DNA from: an uncultured Flavobacteriaceae bacterium
GTDB taxonomy: Bacteria; Bacteroidota; Bacteroidia; Flavobacteriales; Flavobacteriaceae
Assembly: GCA_947493175.1 (NCBI GenBank)
Contig: CANLQD010000001.1
Span: 1,026,748 to 1,090,747 of the forward strand
DNA length: 64,000 bases
Direction: 5' to 3'
Shown: in pieces, positions 40,757 to 50,500 of the stretch
How positions within the stretch are numbered: position 1 is the stretch's first letter
Layout: each line of letters begins with the position of its first letter
Notes under the pieces: generated by a model
Told to the model about the DNA's origin: nothing
Database searches by the model: none
Seen by the model: the letters and a program-made list of their open reading frames with translations, nothing else
Translations under genes and position numbers: made by a program

Positions 40757-43196
40757 CATCGCATCAAGGCATCCCATTATGGACATCCAGGGCCATCTGG
40801 TCTTCGCGGCCAACGGCAACACGGTGGCCTGCTATCGGGCCGAACTACCGGAGATCTATTCCCTTTCGGAAGGGGACTTCGAGGACCTGCACACAACCTG
40901 GTTCCAGGCCTTCAAGTCCCTTCCCACCGGAACCGTCGTCCATAAACAGGATATCTACCTCAAAAAGGGTTTCCGGGCGGAAGGACTGCCCAAAAAGACC
41001 TTTCTGGCAAGGGCCACCTATGACCATTTCAAGGGCAGGGAATATATGGAACATCATAGCTACCTATTCTTTACGCTGTCCCGCAACCGCCAGCTCAACA
41101 ACCCCAGGTACGTCAACCCCTTCGGAAAGGTGGACGGTCGGATGCCCGAACGGAACGAAGAGCGTCTCGCAAGCTTCCGTGCCAGCGTCAACGATGCCGT
41201 ATCCTTTGTCAACAACGGCCGTAGGGTCCGGTTGGTTCCCATGGCACCGGAGGAGATCATCGCCATGGGCAATGACCATTTCAACGGTTACAATGACGGG
41301 GTCGACTGCAGTATCGAACTCGGGAAGGGGGGCATCCAGATCGGCAGGAACCATTTCGACGTACTGGCCGTGAACAGCGAACGCTGCTTCGGGGAGACCG
41401 TTTCCACCAGCAAGGTCAACGAGCGCTTTACCTCGGACGATTTCACCTTCCATCAGGGCTTCCTGGACGGACTGGGGCTTTCCCTGGACGAGGACCATAT
41501 CGTCAACCAGATCATCTATTTGGACGACAAGCAAAAATGGCGCAAGCTGTTGGACAAGAAAGTGGAGGAACTCAAGAAGAGCGCCAACTTCGGTTCCCAG
41601 AACAAGGTGGTCCTCAAAAAGATCGAGCACATCCTGGGCCAGATCAATACGGACGATAGCTCCCGGGTCATACGCGGGCACGCCAACGTACTTTATTGGA
41701 CATCGGAACCGAATCGGTTGGATTCCATAGCCGCCAAGATCAAGACGGAGTTCAAGGAACTGGACATCGTCCCCTACTATCCGGGCAGCGAGGAGCGCAA
41801 AAGCTACTTTTTGAACAGCTATCCCTGTTTCTCGACCTGTTTTTCCAACGACGACCTGTACGTCACCGACCTGAAGCATGCGCTCTGCCTGTTCATCAAC
41901 AACACCAACTACCGCTCCGATGCCACCGGCATCCTGTTCAACGACCGTGAACACAACATCCCGGTGCTGAAGGATGTGTGGGACGCGGATAAGAAACGCA
42001 TCAAGGCCCGCAACTTCGCCATCTTCGCCCCGACCGGAGAGGGGAAGTCCTTCCTTGCCAACAACATCCTACGGCAATACTTCGAGATGGACGTGCGGCT
42101 GGTGATCATCGACCTGGGCGGTTCCTATACCAAGTTCGCCCAGCTCTATCCGGGACAATATGCCGTCCTTCGATATGAACCCGGCAAGAACCTCGGCATC
42201 AACCCATTTTACATAGCAAATCCCCACGATGTGGGGGCGGAAAGGTTGGAGGACCTGGCGGTCTTCCTGTTCGAACTGATCGCCTCCGACCTGAAGGTCA
42301 CCAAGGCCCAGTCGGTCTCCCTGAAAAAGATACTGCTGCATTATTATACGGAGTACCCGGATTCGGACCACTCGTTGGAAAACTTCTATCATTTTATCTC
42401 GGACAATCGGGAGACCCTCCTAAACAAACTGGGCATCGAGGCAGCCTATTTTAACATCGCCAATTTTCTCCATATCCTCTCCGAGTACGTTGACGGCGGG
42501 CTCTACAGTTTTCTTTTCGAGGTCGACGAGGACCAATCCTACCGAATCGAGGACAAACGGCTGATCGTCTTCGAGCTCGACGAGGTGAAGGACAACAAGG
42601 AAATCCTTTCGGTGATGCTCAAGCTCATAAAGACGGCCATCCAACGCACCATCTGGCGCAACAAGGGGGAACGGGGCATCATCCTCTTCGACGAGTTCGC
42701 CAAACAGCTCAAGTTCCCCAACGTTCTTGAGAGCGTGGAGTTCTACTACCAGGCCATCCGGAAACAGGAAGGGGCCATCGGCATCGTCCTACAGTCCATC
42801 AACCAGCTGCCGGACTCCTCCACCTCGGCCAGCATCCTGGAGAACACCCAGGTAATCTACAGCCTCAACAACGAGAAGGGCTATGACGAGATCGTGAAAC
42901 GGCTCAACTTGAGCTCCCACGACCTGGACCAGTTGCGCTCCATCCGCAACGACCTGACCGGGGAGCGCAAATACACCGAGATGTTCATCAAGATCGGGAA
43001 GGAGAGCAACGTCTTCCGCCTAGAGGTCCCACCGGAGGTCTTCGCGGCCTACCTCACCGACGGCCCCGCCAACCAGGCCATAATGGCCCTTTATGAAGAG
43101 TGTGGCGATATGGAGACCGCCATCAAAAGCTTCCTAGGGGTGCCTCAAGGCACATTTATTAAAAAGCACACTAGTAGAGAACCTAACAAAAATTAA
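40743..43196 (+). CDS. traG: Conjugative transfer ATPase TraG (VirB4-like)
   Basis: 817 residues, usual length for the family. Walker A APTGEGKS at 429-436 and Walker B GIILFDE with Asp650-Glu651 are intact. The N-terminal half is the VirB4-type dimer domain (ISFDIQ-like segment LVFAANGNTVACYRAEL). It powers assembly of the channel and transport at the inner membrane. It lies between TraF and the VirB5-like gene, the canonical order. The gene is GC-rich with Bacteroidetes-element codon use. Confidence 0.9.
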   Translation: MSSINIASRHPIMDIQGHLVFAANGNTVACYRAELPEIYSLSEGDFEDLHTTWFQAFKSLPTGTVVHKQDIYLKKGFRAEGLPKKTFLARATYDHFKGREYMEHHSYLFFTLSRNRQLNNPRYVNPFGKVDGRMPERNEERLASFRASVNDAVSFVNNGRRVRLVPMAPEEIIAMGNDHFNGYNDGVDCSIELGKGGIQIGRNHFDVLAVNSERCFGETVSTSKVNERFTSDDFTFHQGFLDGLGLSLDEDHIVNQIIYLDDKQKWRKLLDKKVEELKKSANFGSQNKVVLKKIEHILGQINTDDSSRVIRGHANVLYWTSEPNRLDSIAAKIKTEFKELDIVPYYPGSEERKSYFLNSYPCFSTCFSNDDLYVTDLKHALCLFINNTNYRSDATGILFNDREHNIPVLKDVWDADKKRIKARNFAIFAPTGEGKSFLANNILRQYFEMDVRLVIIDLGGSYTKFAQLYPGQYAVLRYEPGKNLGINPFYIANPHDVGAERLEDLAVFLFELIASDLKVTKAQSVSLKKILLHYYTEYPDSDHSLENFYHFISDNRETLLNKLGIEAAYFNIANFLHILSEYVDGGLYSFLFEVDEDQSYRIEDKRLIVFELDEVKDNKEILSVMLKLIKTAIQRTIWRNKGERGIILFDEFAKQLKFPNVLESVEFYYQAIRKQEGAIGIVLQSINQLPDSSTSASILENTQVIYSLNNEKGYDEIVKRLNLSSHDLDQLRSIRNDLTGERKYTEMFIKIGKESNVFRLEVPPEVFAAYLTDGPANQAIMALYEECGDMETAIKSFLGVPQGTFIKKHTSREPNKN

Positions 43197-43255
43197 AGTC
43201 GAACCCGATACAAATTGCCATTAAAGGGCAACAAGTATCCTAAAATTTGGAACCC

Positions 43256-43843
43256 ATGAAAACAGTAAAAAAGTATCTAAAAATCGTTCTTTTTTGTGCA
43301 GGCATGCTCATAACAAGCGGCCGCGCTGCGGCCCAGGGGATGCCTGTTTATGATAATGTGAACTTTATCTCCTTTGCCAAGCAGCTGTTGGAGGCGGGGA
43401 AACAGACCTCGAACATCATCAAGACGATGAAGTTCTTGAAGCAGCAGAAGGAGAACATCGAGAAGGTGAGCAAGGCCGTCGAGCAGCTCAAGACGGTAAG
43501 GAACATGATCCGCAACAACGAACGGTTGTACAACATGGTCCGAAACGACCTAAGGTCCATTTTAAATTCGCCCTACATCAGGGCGGACGAGGTGGAACGT
43601 GTCTCGCAGAGCTTCAACCGGATCATCGAGAACTCCATGAACGACCTGGAAATGATCAACGAGCTGCTCTCGAGCGGCCATCTGAAGCTCTCCGATGCCG
43701 ACCGCATGAAGGCCATTGCCGAACGGGAGGCCCGCTCACGGGAAATGGTGGTGGAGATCGAGCGCAAGACCCAGCGGTACCTGGACATCATCGCCTTCCG
43801 GGAGCTGCAGGACCGTATCAATGACCGTGAAACGAACTACTAG
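43256..43843 (+). CDS. traI: Conjugative transfer protein TraI-like (VirB5/DUF4141 type)
   Basis: 195 residues from MKTVKKYLKIVL (43256; three more codons upstream are open). Signal peptide ending GRAAAQ, then a long periplasmic coiled coil (ISFAKQLLEAGKQTSNIIK, FLKQQKENIEKVSKAVEQL) and a helical C-terminus. This is the pattern of the TraI/DUF4141 family in CTnDOT-type systems, the probable minor pilus or tip protein. It lies between TraG and TraJ; the stop is 3 nt before the traJ start. Confidence 0.65.
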   Translation: MKTVKKYLKIVLFCAGMLITSGRAAAQGMPVYDNVNFISFAKQLLEAGKQTSNIIKTMKFLKQQKENIEKVSKAVEQLKTVRNMIRNNERLYNMVRNDLRSILNSPYIRADEVERVSQSFNRIIENSMNDLEMINELLSSGHLKLSDADRMKAIAEREARSREMVVEIERKTQRYLDIIAFRELQDRINDRETNY

Positions 43844-43846
43844 GCC

Positions 43847-44692
43847 ATGGAACTGATCATCCCCTTGGGCATCGGCCTGGAATATGTGGACGCGGTCTTC
43901 CGGACGATAAAGGCGACCGACTTCTCGGGCTATACGATCGTCGGCATCAAGGCCCTGGCGGTACTGTTCTTTTTGGTGAACATCCTGAAGAAGTACAATG
44001 AGGGCATCGCCGACCGGGACGGTCATTCTTGGGGCCTCACCCCCGGCGAGCTGGCCAAGAACTTCGCCATCGTGCTGCTGGTCATCTTCTCGACCCAGAT
44101 TTTGGGATTCTTCGACGGGATACTGGTGGCCATCGAGGGACAGTACCGCGGTACGGCCCCTGCACTGGTGCCCCTGCAGTTACAGGACATCCCCATCGAG
44201 GAGGACACCGGGGCCTTCGATGCGGCGAAGCAGGCCTTCGCCCTGCTCTACGAGGCACTGGTCACCCCGGTCTTCGGCATCAAGATGCTGAGCTTTTTCA
44301 TCGGGCTGGTACTGTGGATGGTGGACCTGTTCCTCTATCCCCTGTTCCTGGCCGAGCGGTATTTCCTGTTGGGGATTATGCAGGCCTTCTTCCCCTTGGT
44401 GATCAGCCTGTCGGTCTTCGAGAAGTTCCGGGAGCTGGCCTACAACTTTTTCAAGCTCTATGCGGGGGTGTACATGCTGGTACCGGCCTTCTTCCTGGTG
44501 AACATTTTCGTCAACCAGCTCTATACGGCCATCAATACGGATTTCTGGACGAACCTCTTCGGGGGGCCGACCGGCAACGAAACCATTAAAATACTTGTAG
44601 AGGCGGCGACCATCGGCTTTATCGTCTTCTTGAAGTTCCGCCTCTATAAAAAGGCGATCCGCTTCACACTCCGCCTTTTTACAGGCGGGTAG
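43847..44692 (+). CDS. traJ: Conjugative transfer protein TraJ (VirB6-like)
   Basis: 281 residues, about six membrane segments (VGIKALAVLFFLVNILKKY, FAIVLLVIFSTQILGFFDG, MLSFFIGLVLWMVDLFLYP, YFLLGIMQAFFPLVISLSV, VYMLVPAFFLVNIFVNQLY). It matches the TraJ/VirB6 inner-membrane channel component in position and topology. It starts 3 nt after the VirB5-like gene. Confidence 0.8.
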   Translation: MELIIPLGIGLEYVDAVFRTIKATDFSGYTIVGIKALAVLFFLVNILKKYNEGIADRDGHSWGLTPGELAKNFAIVLLVIFSTQILGFFDGILVAIEGQYRGTAPALVPLQLQDIPIEEDTGAFDAAKQAFALLYEALVTPVFGIKMLSFFIGLVLWMVDLFLYPLFLAERYFLLGIMQAFFPLVISLSVFEKFRELAYNFFKLYAGVYMLVPAFFLVNIFVNQLYTAINTDFWTNLFGGPTGNETIKILVEAATIGFIVFLKFRLYKKAIRFTLRLFTGG

Positions 44693-44750
44693 GCGGGTGG
44701 CACCCGCTGGCAATTATTTAGTCGGCTTGTGGAATTTAAAATTTACGGAT

Positions 44751-45419
44751 ATGTTAAACAAACTATTTAAAGACAAAAATGGGTCGATGACCCCGGTGAC
44801 CCCGAAGACCTCACCGGTCTATAAAAGTATCTATGAGGTGCTGAAGCTGAACCGATTCGTGACCATCACGGTCACGGTAACCGCACTTCTTGCCAGTACC
44901 CTTTCGGGGGTGATGGTTTTTAGGATGTATGAAAGGGCCATGGACAGTGCCTTTGCGGTGAACACGGACGGCTCGGTCATTCCGCTCAAGCTGGTCGACC
45001 AACTGGAGAACCTCGAGGTGGAGGCCCTGGCACATCTCCAACGCTTCCACGGGCTGTTCTATGGCATCGATGCGGGGAACTACGAAAGCAATCTGGAAAA
45101 AGCGCTTTGGCTAGGAAACACCACGGTCGACAACGTCTACCGCCAAAAACGGGCGGACGGGGTATACAACCGTTTGTTGCAGTACTCCCTGGTGCAAAAG
45201 GTGCTCTCCGTTAAATCCGAGGTATCGGTGGAAACGGAACCTTATCCCTTTCGGACGGTGACCGTCTTCGAGATCGACCGGGGCGGTACCGTGGACCGCT
45301 ATGAACTGGTGACCACCGGGAAGCTGATGGCCACGGACCGCCATTTTCCGAATAACACCCATGGGCTTTTGATCACGGACTTTTTCGAAAACTCCCTCAG
45401 GCGACTAAGTCGCAATTGA
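44751..45419 (+). CDS. traK: Conjugative transfer protein TraK (VirB8-like)
   Basis: 222 residues from MLNKLFKDKNG (44751); the 18-codon upstream extension is not protein-like. A short cytoplasmic N-terminus, one membrane anchor (FVTITVTVTALLASTLSGVM) and a periplasmic domain (LEVEALAHLQRFHGLFYGID, YRQKRADGVYNRLLQYSLV) are characteristic of TraK. It forms part of the inner-membrane scaffold. Confidence 0.85.
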   Translation: MLNKLFKDKNGSMTPVTPKTSPVYKSIYEVLKLNRFVTITVTVTALLASTLSGVMVFRMYERAMDSAFAVNTDGSVIPLKLVDQLENLEVEALAHLQRFHGLFYGIDAGNYESNLEKALWLGNTTVDNVYRQKRADGVYNRLLQYSLVQKVLSVKSEVSVETEPYPFRTVTVFEIDRGGTVDRYELVTTGKLMATDRHFPNNTHGLLITDFFENSLRRLSRN

Positions 45420-45457
45420 TTATTGAACTATTAACGTGAATATCTAAATCGAAAAAT

Positions 45458-46381
45458 ATGAAAATGGACAAAAAGAAAATCGTGTTTATCGGGGCCATCG
45501 TGTTGACGGTCGCCTTTATCGCAGGGTACTATTTCATGGTACTGGACGACGGGGAGGGTGCTGAGGAACTGCTACGGGAGGTAACGGTCCCGGAACTATC
45601 GGATACCGATGCTCCCCCGTTCAAAACAAGGAAGGAAGCGGTCGATGCCATCGAGGAAGAAAGGGAAAGGACCGCTCCGAGCGTCTATGACGACCGCCTG
45701 TTGGATTCCCTCGGACGCTACGACCCCGATCTGTTGGAAAAGGACAAACAACGGATGGTGGACAGTATCTATCGGATGGGCCGCATCGATTATACCGAGG
45801 ACGGTTATACGGCAGAGATTCGACCGGTAACACCCGTGGTCCCGCCCGTGCGAATCGATACGGTAGCGGTACCCGAAACTGGCGGGGACGTCTCGCCCCT
45901 GAAGGCCATGGCCCTGGAGCAGCAGCTCTTCTTTGCCGTGAGCCCCCAGGTGCAGGCCATCGGTACCGGACGCTCCATCGAAGTGGCCGTGGACGGGAAA
46001 CAGACCGTACGGGTAAATGACCGCTTGGTCCTGCGTGTACGCTCGGAAGGGGAGCTGGCAGGTATCGAGATTCCCAAGAACAGCCTGCTCTACGGAATCG
46101 TAAAGTTCCGTCCCAACCGGCTCGTGCTGGAGGTCTCCCGTATCGGGCACCATCAGGTTAAGCTGACCGCCGTCGACCTTGCGGACGGGTTGGAGGGTAT
46201 CTACGTGCGCAACAGCTACCGCGAGGAGGTGGTCGACCGGGTCATCGGGGATATGGTGGAGGACATCAACATTCCCGGGGTGCCGCAGGTAAACGGCATC
46301 CAAAGGGTGTTCCAAAGCAACCACCGCAACGTCAAGGTGACCGTTGGGAACGGATACCGATTATTGCTCGTATCGAAATGA
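45458..46381 (+). CDS. traM: Conjugative transfer protein TraM (VirB10-like)
   Basis: 307 residues. One N-terminal membrane anchor (IVFIGAIVLTVAFIAGYYF), a charged Pro-containing linker (ERERTAPSVYDD, VTPVVPPVRIDTV) and a C-terminal beta-barrel-type domain (RVNDRLVLRVRSEGELAGIE, IPKNSLLYGIVKF), the layout of TraM/VirB10. It spans the envelope and connects the inner-membrane ATPases to the outer ring. The stop overlaps the next ATG (ATGA). Confidence 0.85.
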   Translation: MKMDKKKIVFIGAIVLTVAFIAGYYFMVLDDGEGAEELLREVTVPELSDTDAPPFKTRKEAVDAIEEERERTAPSVYDDRLLDSLGRYDPDLLEKDKQRMVDSIYRMGRIDYTEDGYTAEIRPVTPVVPPVRIDTVAVPETGGDVSPLKAMALEQQLFFAVSPQVQAIGTGRSIEVAVDGKQTVRVNDRLVLRVRSEGELAGIEIPKNSLLYGIVKFRPNRLVLEVSRIGHHQVKLTAVDLADGLEGIYVRNSYREEVVDRVIGDMVEDINIPGVPQVNGIQRVFQSNHRNVKVTVGNGYRLLLVSK

Positions 46382-47343
46382 ATCACAAACTCTTAAAAAT
46401 CCATATCATGAAACATATATTTATAATTATACTCCTTCTGACAGGAATGCCACGGATGAATGCAACAGAAACGAAAAAATCGATAACAAAGGTGCCAATG
46501 GAACTGGATGAAAAGGTGCCGATGGCACCCCTGGATACGATTTGGGCGAACGAAAAGATGAACCTTGCCCTTTTCTTTCCCTCCGAGATACGGCAGGGCA
46601 TCGTCGGCTCGGAGGACTTCGCCTTTACCTATAACCGGGAAAAAGGACAGACCTTGGGACTGCTCAAGGCGGTCGAGGGGGAACCCAGCAACCTGTTGGT
46701 CATCACGGTGGAGGGGAACGTCTATTCCTATATCATCGGATACTCGGAAGAGCTCTCGAAGCTCAACCGCTTTGTAACCCGGGATGAGAGTATCGGTAAC
46801 GAGGTCGGAGGGTTCAACAAGGAGCGCAAAGCGGTGCAAATGGATTCAACGGATCAGGAATATGAGGTACCAAAAACTTTTGTTTCGGAGGAAAAAGACC
46901 TGGAAACGAGGGTAAATAATGACAATACAAAAAATACCGAAGAGTTTATTTTGAAATCCTGTGCCTCGCTCCTAAAGGGACCGGAACGGTTCAAAAGGTT
47001 CAAGCGAAAAAAAGGACTCTCCCTGGGAATAAGCAATATGGTCTATTACGACGACCTGATCTTTGTACAGTACCAATTCGGTAACAAAAGTGGTATCGAC
47101 TTCGATATCCGTTCGCTCGAACTGGTCAAGGTACAGGGGAACAATAGGCGCAAATCCTCCTATCAGGAACATTTCCTTTCAGCTGTCCATACCTATGGCA
47201 TGCCGGAAAAGGTGCGCTATGGGTACAGCGCGCGATTTGTCCGGGTATATCATAAAATGACCCTGGGCGATGGGGAGCGGTTCGAAGTTAGGTTGAAGGA
47301 GGATATGGGGAGTCGGAAAATTAGACTAAAAAACATCAGATAA
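46378..47343 (+). CDS. traN: Conjugative transfer protein TraN (DUF4138, VirB9-like)
   Basis: 321 residues from the ATG that overlaps the traM stop. A start ten codons on (46408, MKHIFIIILLL) would begin right at the signal peptide and may be the one used. A DUF4138-type periplasmic domain follows (NLALFFPSEIRQGIVGSEDF, NLLVITVEGNVYSYIIGY) and a C-terminal strand region (YYDDLIFVQYQFGNKSGID). TraN is the outer-envelope ring protein of these systems. The operon seems to stop here: traO and later genes are not seen and the adhesin locus begins 236 nt downstream. Confidence 0.85.
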   Translation: MNHKLLKIHIMKHIFIIILLLTGMPRMNATETKKSITKVPMELDEKVPMAPLDTIWANEKMNLALFFPSEIRQGIVGSEDFAFTYNREKGQTLGLLKAVEGEPSNLLVITVEGNVYSYIIGYSEELSKLNRFVTRDESIGNEVGGFNKERKAVQMDSTDQEYEVPKTFVSEEKDLETRVNNDNTKNTEEFILKSCASLLKGPERFKRFKRKKGLSLGISNMVYYDDLIFVQYQFGNKSGIDFDIRSLELVKVQGNNRRKSSYQEHFLSAVHTYGMPEKVRYGYSARFVRVYHKMTLGDGERFEVRLKEDMGSRKIRLKNIR

Positions 47344-47514
47344 GGTGGTACTTGCAAATCAAAATTTAATTTAAGAAGCACCGTTTATCAGAGATTCTAT
47401 CCATTACATCGAAAAATAATGTATTTCGTCGATCATCAACAACAAAAATAGCGGGTTTTACCAACACATTTCTTTGAGTTGACAACATTTATTCCCACCG
47501 CTTATCTCATTTCC

Positions 47515-47522
47515 TACTTTTG
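47515..47522 (+). promoter_or_regulatory. Possible -7 box of the giant adhesin gene
   Basis: TACTTTTG fits the Bacteroidetes TAnnTTTG box, 57 nt in front of the adhesin start. The nearest TTG (47479) is too far upstream for the usual spacing, so this is only a candidate. Confidence 0.35.
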
Positions 47523-47579
47523 TTTTAACATTTTTTTTCTTACATATATTGAAATAGATATAAAGATAATTGTCAATCG

Positions 47580-50500
47580 ATGACTTCAAAAAATAATTCT
47601 ACAAAAAGATGGTTCCTACCCATCTGCATTGCATTTCTGGTTTGTTTTTTAAACGCTGTGAATGCCCAAAACTGTTCGGTAAACGCGGGAATAGACACCA
47701 ACATTTGCGAAAACACCCCATTTACCTTAACCGGATCTTCGTCAGGTAACGTGCTAAGTGGTCCGGTTTGGTCGCAGGTTTCAGGGCCTTCTGTCATTAT
47801 AGACAATCCGACCGATGTAAATAGTAGTGTCACGGGCTTACTGGGCGGTAATACATACGTTTTCCGATTATCCGCAGACTGTACGGATGGAAGTACCCAA
47901 ACGCAAGATGTCTCTGTAACGGTACAGCCAATTTCGATCGCCAATGCTGGTGAAAACATAGCTTCTTGTCCCGATTCAGCAGGAAATATCAGCGTCACCG
48001 GAAATAATCCCACAAACCCTGGTGAAGTTGGCACGTGGACTATTGAGGGCGCCAACAACGCCGGGATTACGATCAACTTTCCAAATTCTTCGACCACTAC
48101 CTTAGATTTACCTGAAAATCGGGCAGGCACCACCACGCTTCGCTGGACTATACGAGGACCCGATTACGGACCGGGACAGTTCTGTGAGTCTTTTGATGAA
48201 ATCACCATTACAAATTACGGCGGAGAACTTCCCGTAGATGCTGGACCCGATCAATCGCTTGATCGTTGCTATACCGTTACCCAATCTACCCGTTTAAATG
48301 CCAGTTATGGCGGAGCGAATCTCAATGGCCAACAAGGATCTTGGTCGTTTGTCAGTGGTCCCAGCACACCTTCCTTTTCCAACCCTAGCAATAACCGATC
48401 CAATGTTAGTAATTTAATCGAAGGGACCTACATATTGCGTTGGACGGTCTCCGGCCCATGTGCATCGGGACAGGACACCGTGACCATTGTGGTCGATGAG
48501 GCCACTCAGGATATTACCACTGCGGGAGTTTTAGACAATACGATTCAATACTGTGACCCCTCTATCACCACGGCTACCCTGGAGGGTATTCCACCTCAAT
48601 ATTCCGGGGAAACGGTGGAATGGACACAAACAGGTGGGAGCGCAGCTTCCATCTTGAACAGTACAAACAGTACCACACAGGTATCGGGATTGTCGAGTAC
48701 CGGTGGCCCCTATACCTTTGCATATACGATCACCAATGCAACCACGGGATGCGACGACACGGAAACTGTCACCATTCAATACTCCACGAACCCTATTAAC
48801 ATTACCGCAAATGGAGGTGCGGATATTGTTGCCGGCTGTGGCATTACCGAGGTAGACATTCCATTTACCACTTCTGGTAATGGTTCAAACTCGTTTTCCA
48901 TTATCAGCGGCCCGGAAAGTTCGGCCCTGGTGGCACCTGGAACTTTTACGGCCATCAATTCAAACCCTTTGTCGATTGATTTTGACGCCGAAGGAACGTA
49001 CTCCGTTCAATTGCGTAGAGCGGTCTCCGGTTCGGTGCAAACAGGGTGTGACGTCAGCAACGATGTTATCAACGTAACCATATCCAGACCTCCCGACGGT
49101 TCCAATGCAGGTACTCCTCAGATATTGGCCTGTAATGTCACCAGTACCGCATTGGTGGGCAATACCCCCACAGTAGGTACTACCTTGTGGTCCCAAATTA
49201 GCGGGCCTGGTACAGCTACCATTTCGGACGCATATATTCCGAATCCGACGGTATCGGATTTAGTACCGGGTATCTATGTCTTCAAATACACAGTGACCGG
49301 AGGTTTGGGATGTACCCCACCCGCAGAGTCTACCGTCTCCGTAGAGGTATCCTCCGATAGCCCCTTGGTCATCGATGCAGGTACTGACCAAACGGTATGC
49401 TTCGGAACCCCGGTAATTCTAGACGCCCAAGCACCTCCCGCAGCCTTCTTAACCGGTACTTGGACGGTTGATTCCGCACCTGCCGGTGCCTCGCTTTCCT
49501 TTGAAGATGAAAATGACCCTAATACGGTGGTATCGGGACTTGATGATCCCAATGAAACCTATGTGCTTCGATGGCGGGTAGCCAACCCCAACGATGCCTC
49601 CTGTCCACCTCCGGGAGAAGATACCGTTACCATCACTACGAACAGCACCCAAGGACCTACGGTCTCAAATGCCGGGCCAGACCAATGTCTTTCCCAAGGA
49701 ACAACAACGGTCACCTTGACGGGAAATGAACCAGCTGTTGACGAGACAGGAACCTGGTCTGCCGTTCCCAACACCGGGATTACCTTTGCAGACCCCAACC
49801 AATTCAACACCACGGCCACCATCAGCGTTGAACAGGATTATGAGCTTACTTGGACCATCGCCAAGACCGCTCCCGGTTGTCAGACCAGCACGGACACCGT
49901 GGAAGTGGCTGTCGGTGCCCCGGCATCGGCCGATGCCGGACCCGACCAAGACGCTTGTTCGGATACCTTCGTAATGGCCGCCACCACCTCATCGGGAGGG
50001 AGCGGTACCTGGTCGCAACTAACAGGGCCCGGAGGGGTCACTATCGATGATGTTACCAGCCCTACGGCAACATTTACTTTTACGTTTTCAGGGCAATACT
50101 CCTTTCAGTGGACCGTCAGCAACGGTAGCTGTTCCAGTGATACCGATGAGATAAACATCACTGTTGGTATTCCGCCGACTACGGCATCCGTAGGGAGCGA
50201 CATTACTGTTTGTAACGCCACCAACACCGTATTATCGGCCAATAATTTTGATGCGAATATTGAAACCGGTTTTTGGTCATTACTTTCGGGGGCTCCAAAC
50301 ACCCCTTCTATTGCGGATGTGAACGATCCCAATACCACAGTGACCAATTTGGTTACCGGTTCCTACACCTTCCGATGGACCATAGCGGGGAGTCAAAACT
50401 GTCCAACTACGTTTGATGACCTGGTTGTCGATGTATTTGCCCCGGCCAATGCGGGACCCGATTTAGACCTTTGCGAAGTTGATAACTTTTTACTGGAAGC

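Noticed and set aside
41064..41954. 296-codon minus-strand frame inside traG
   Set aside because: Antisense shadow in GC-rich DNA; TraG is complete on the other strand.
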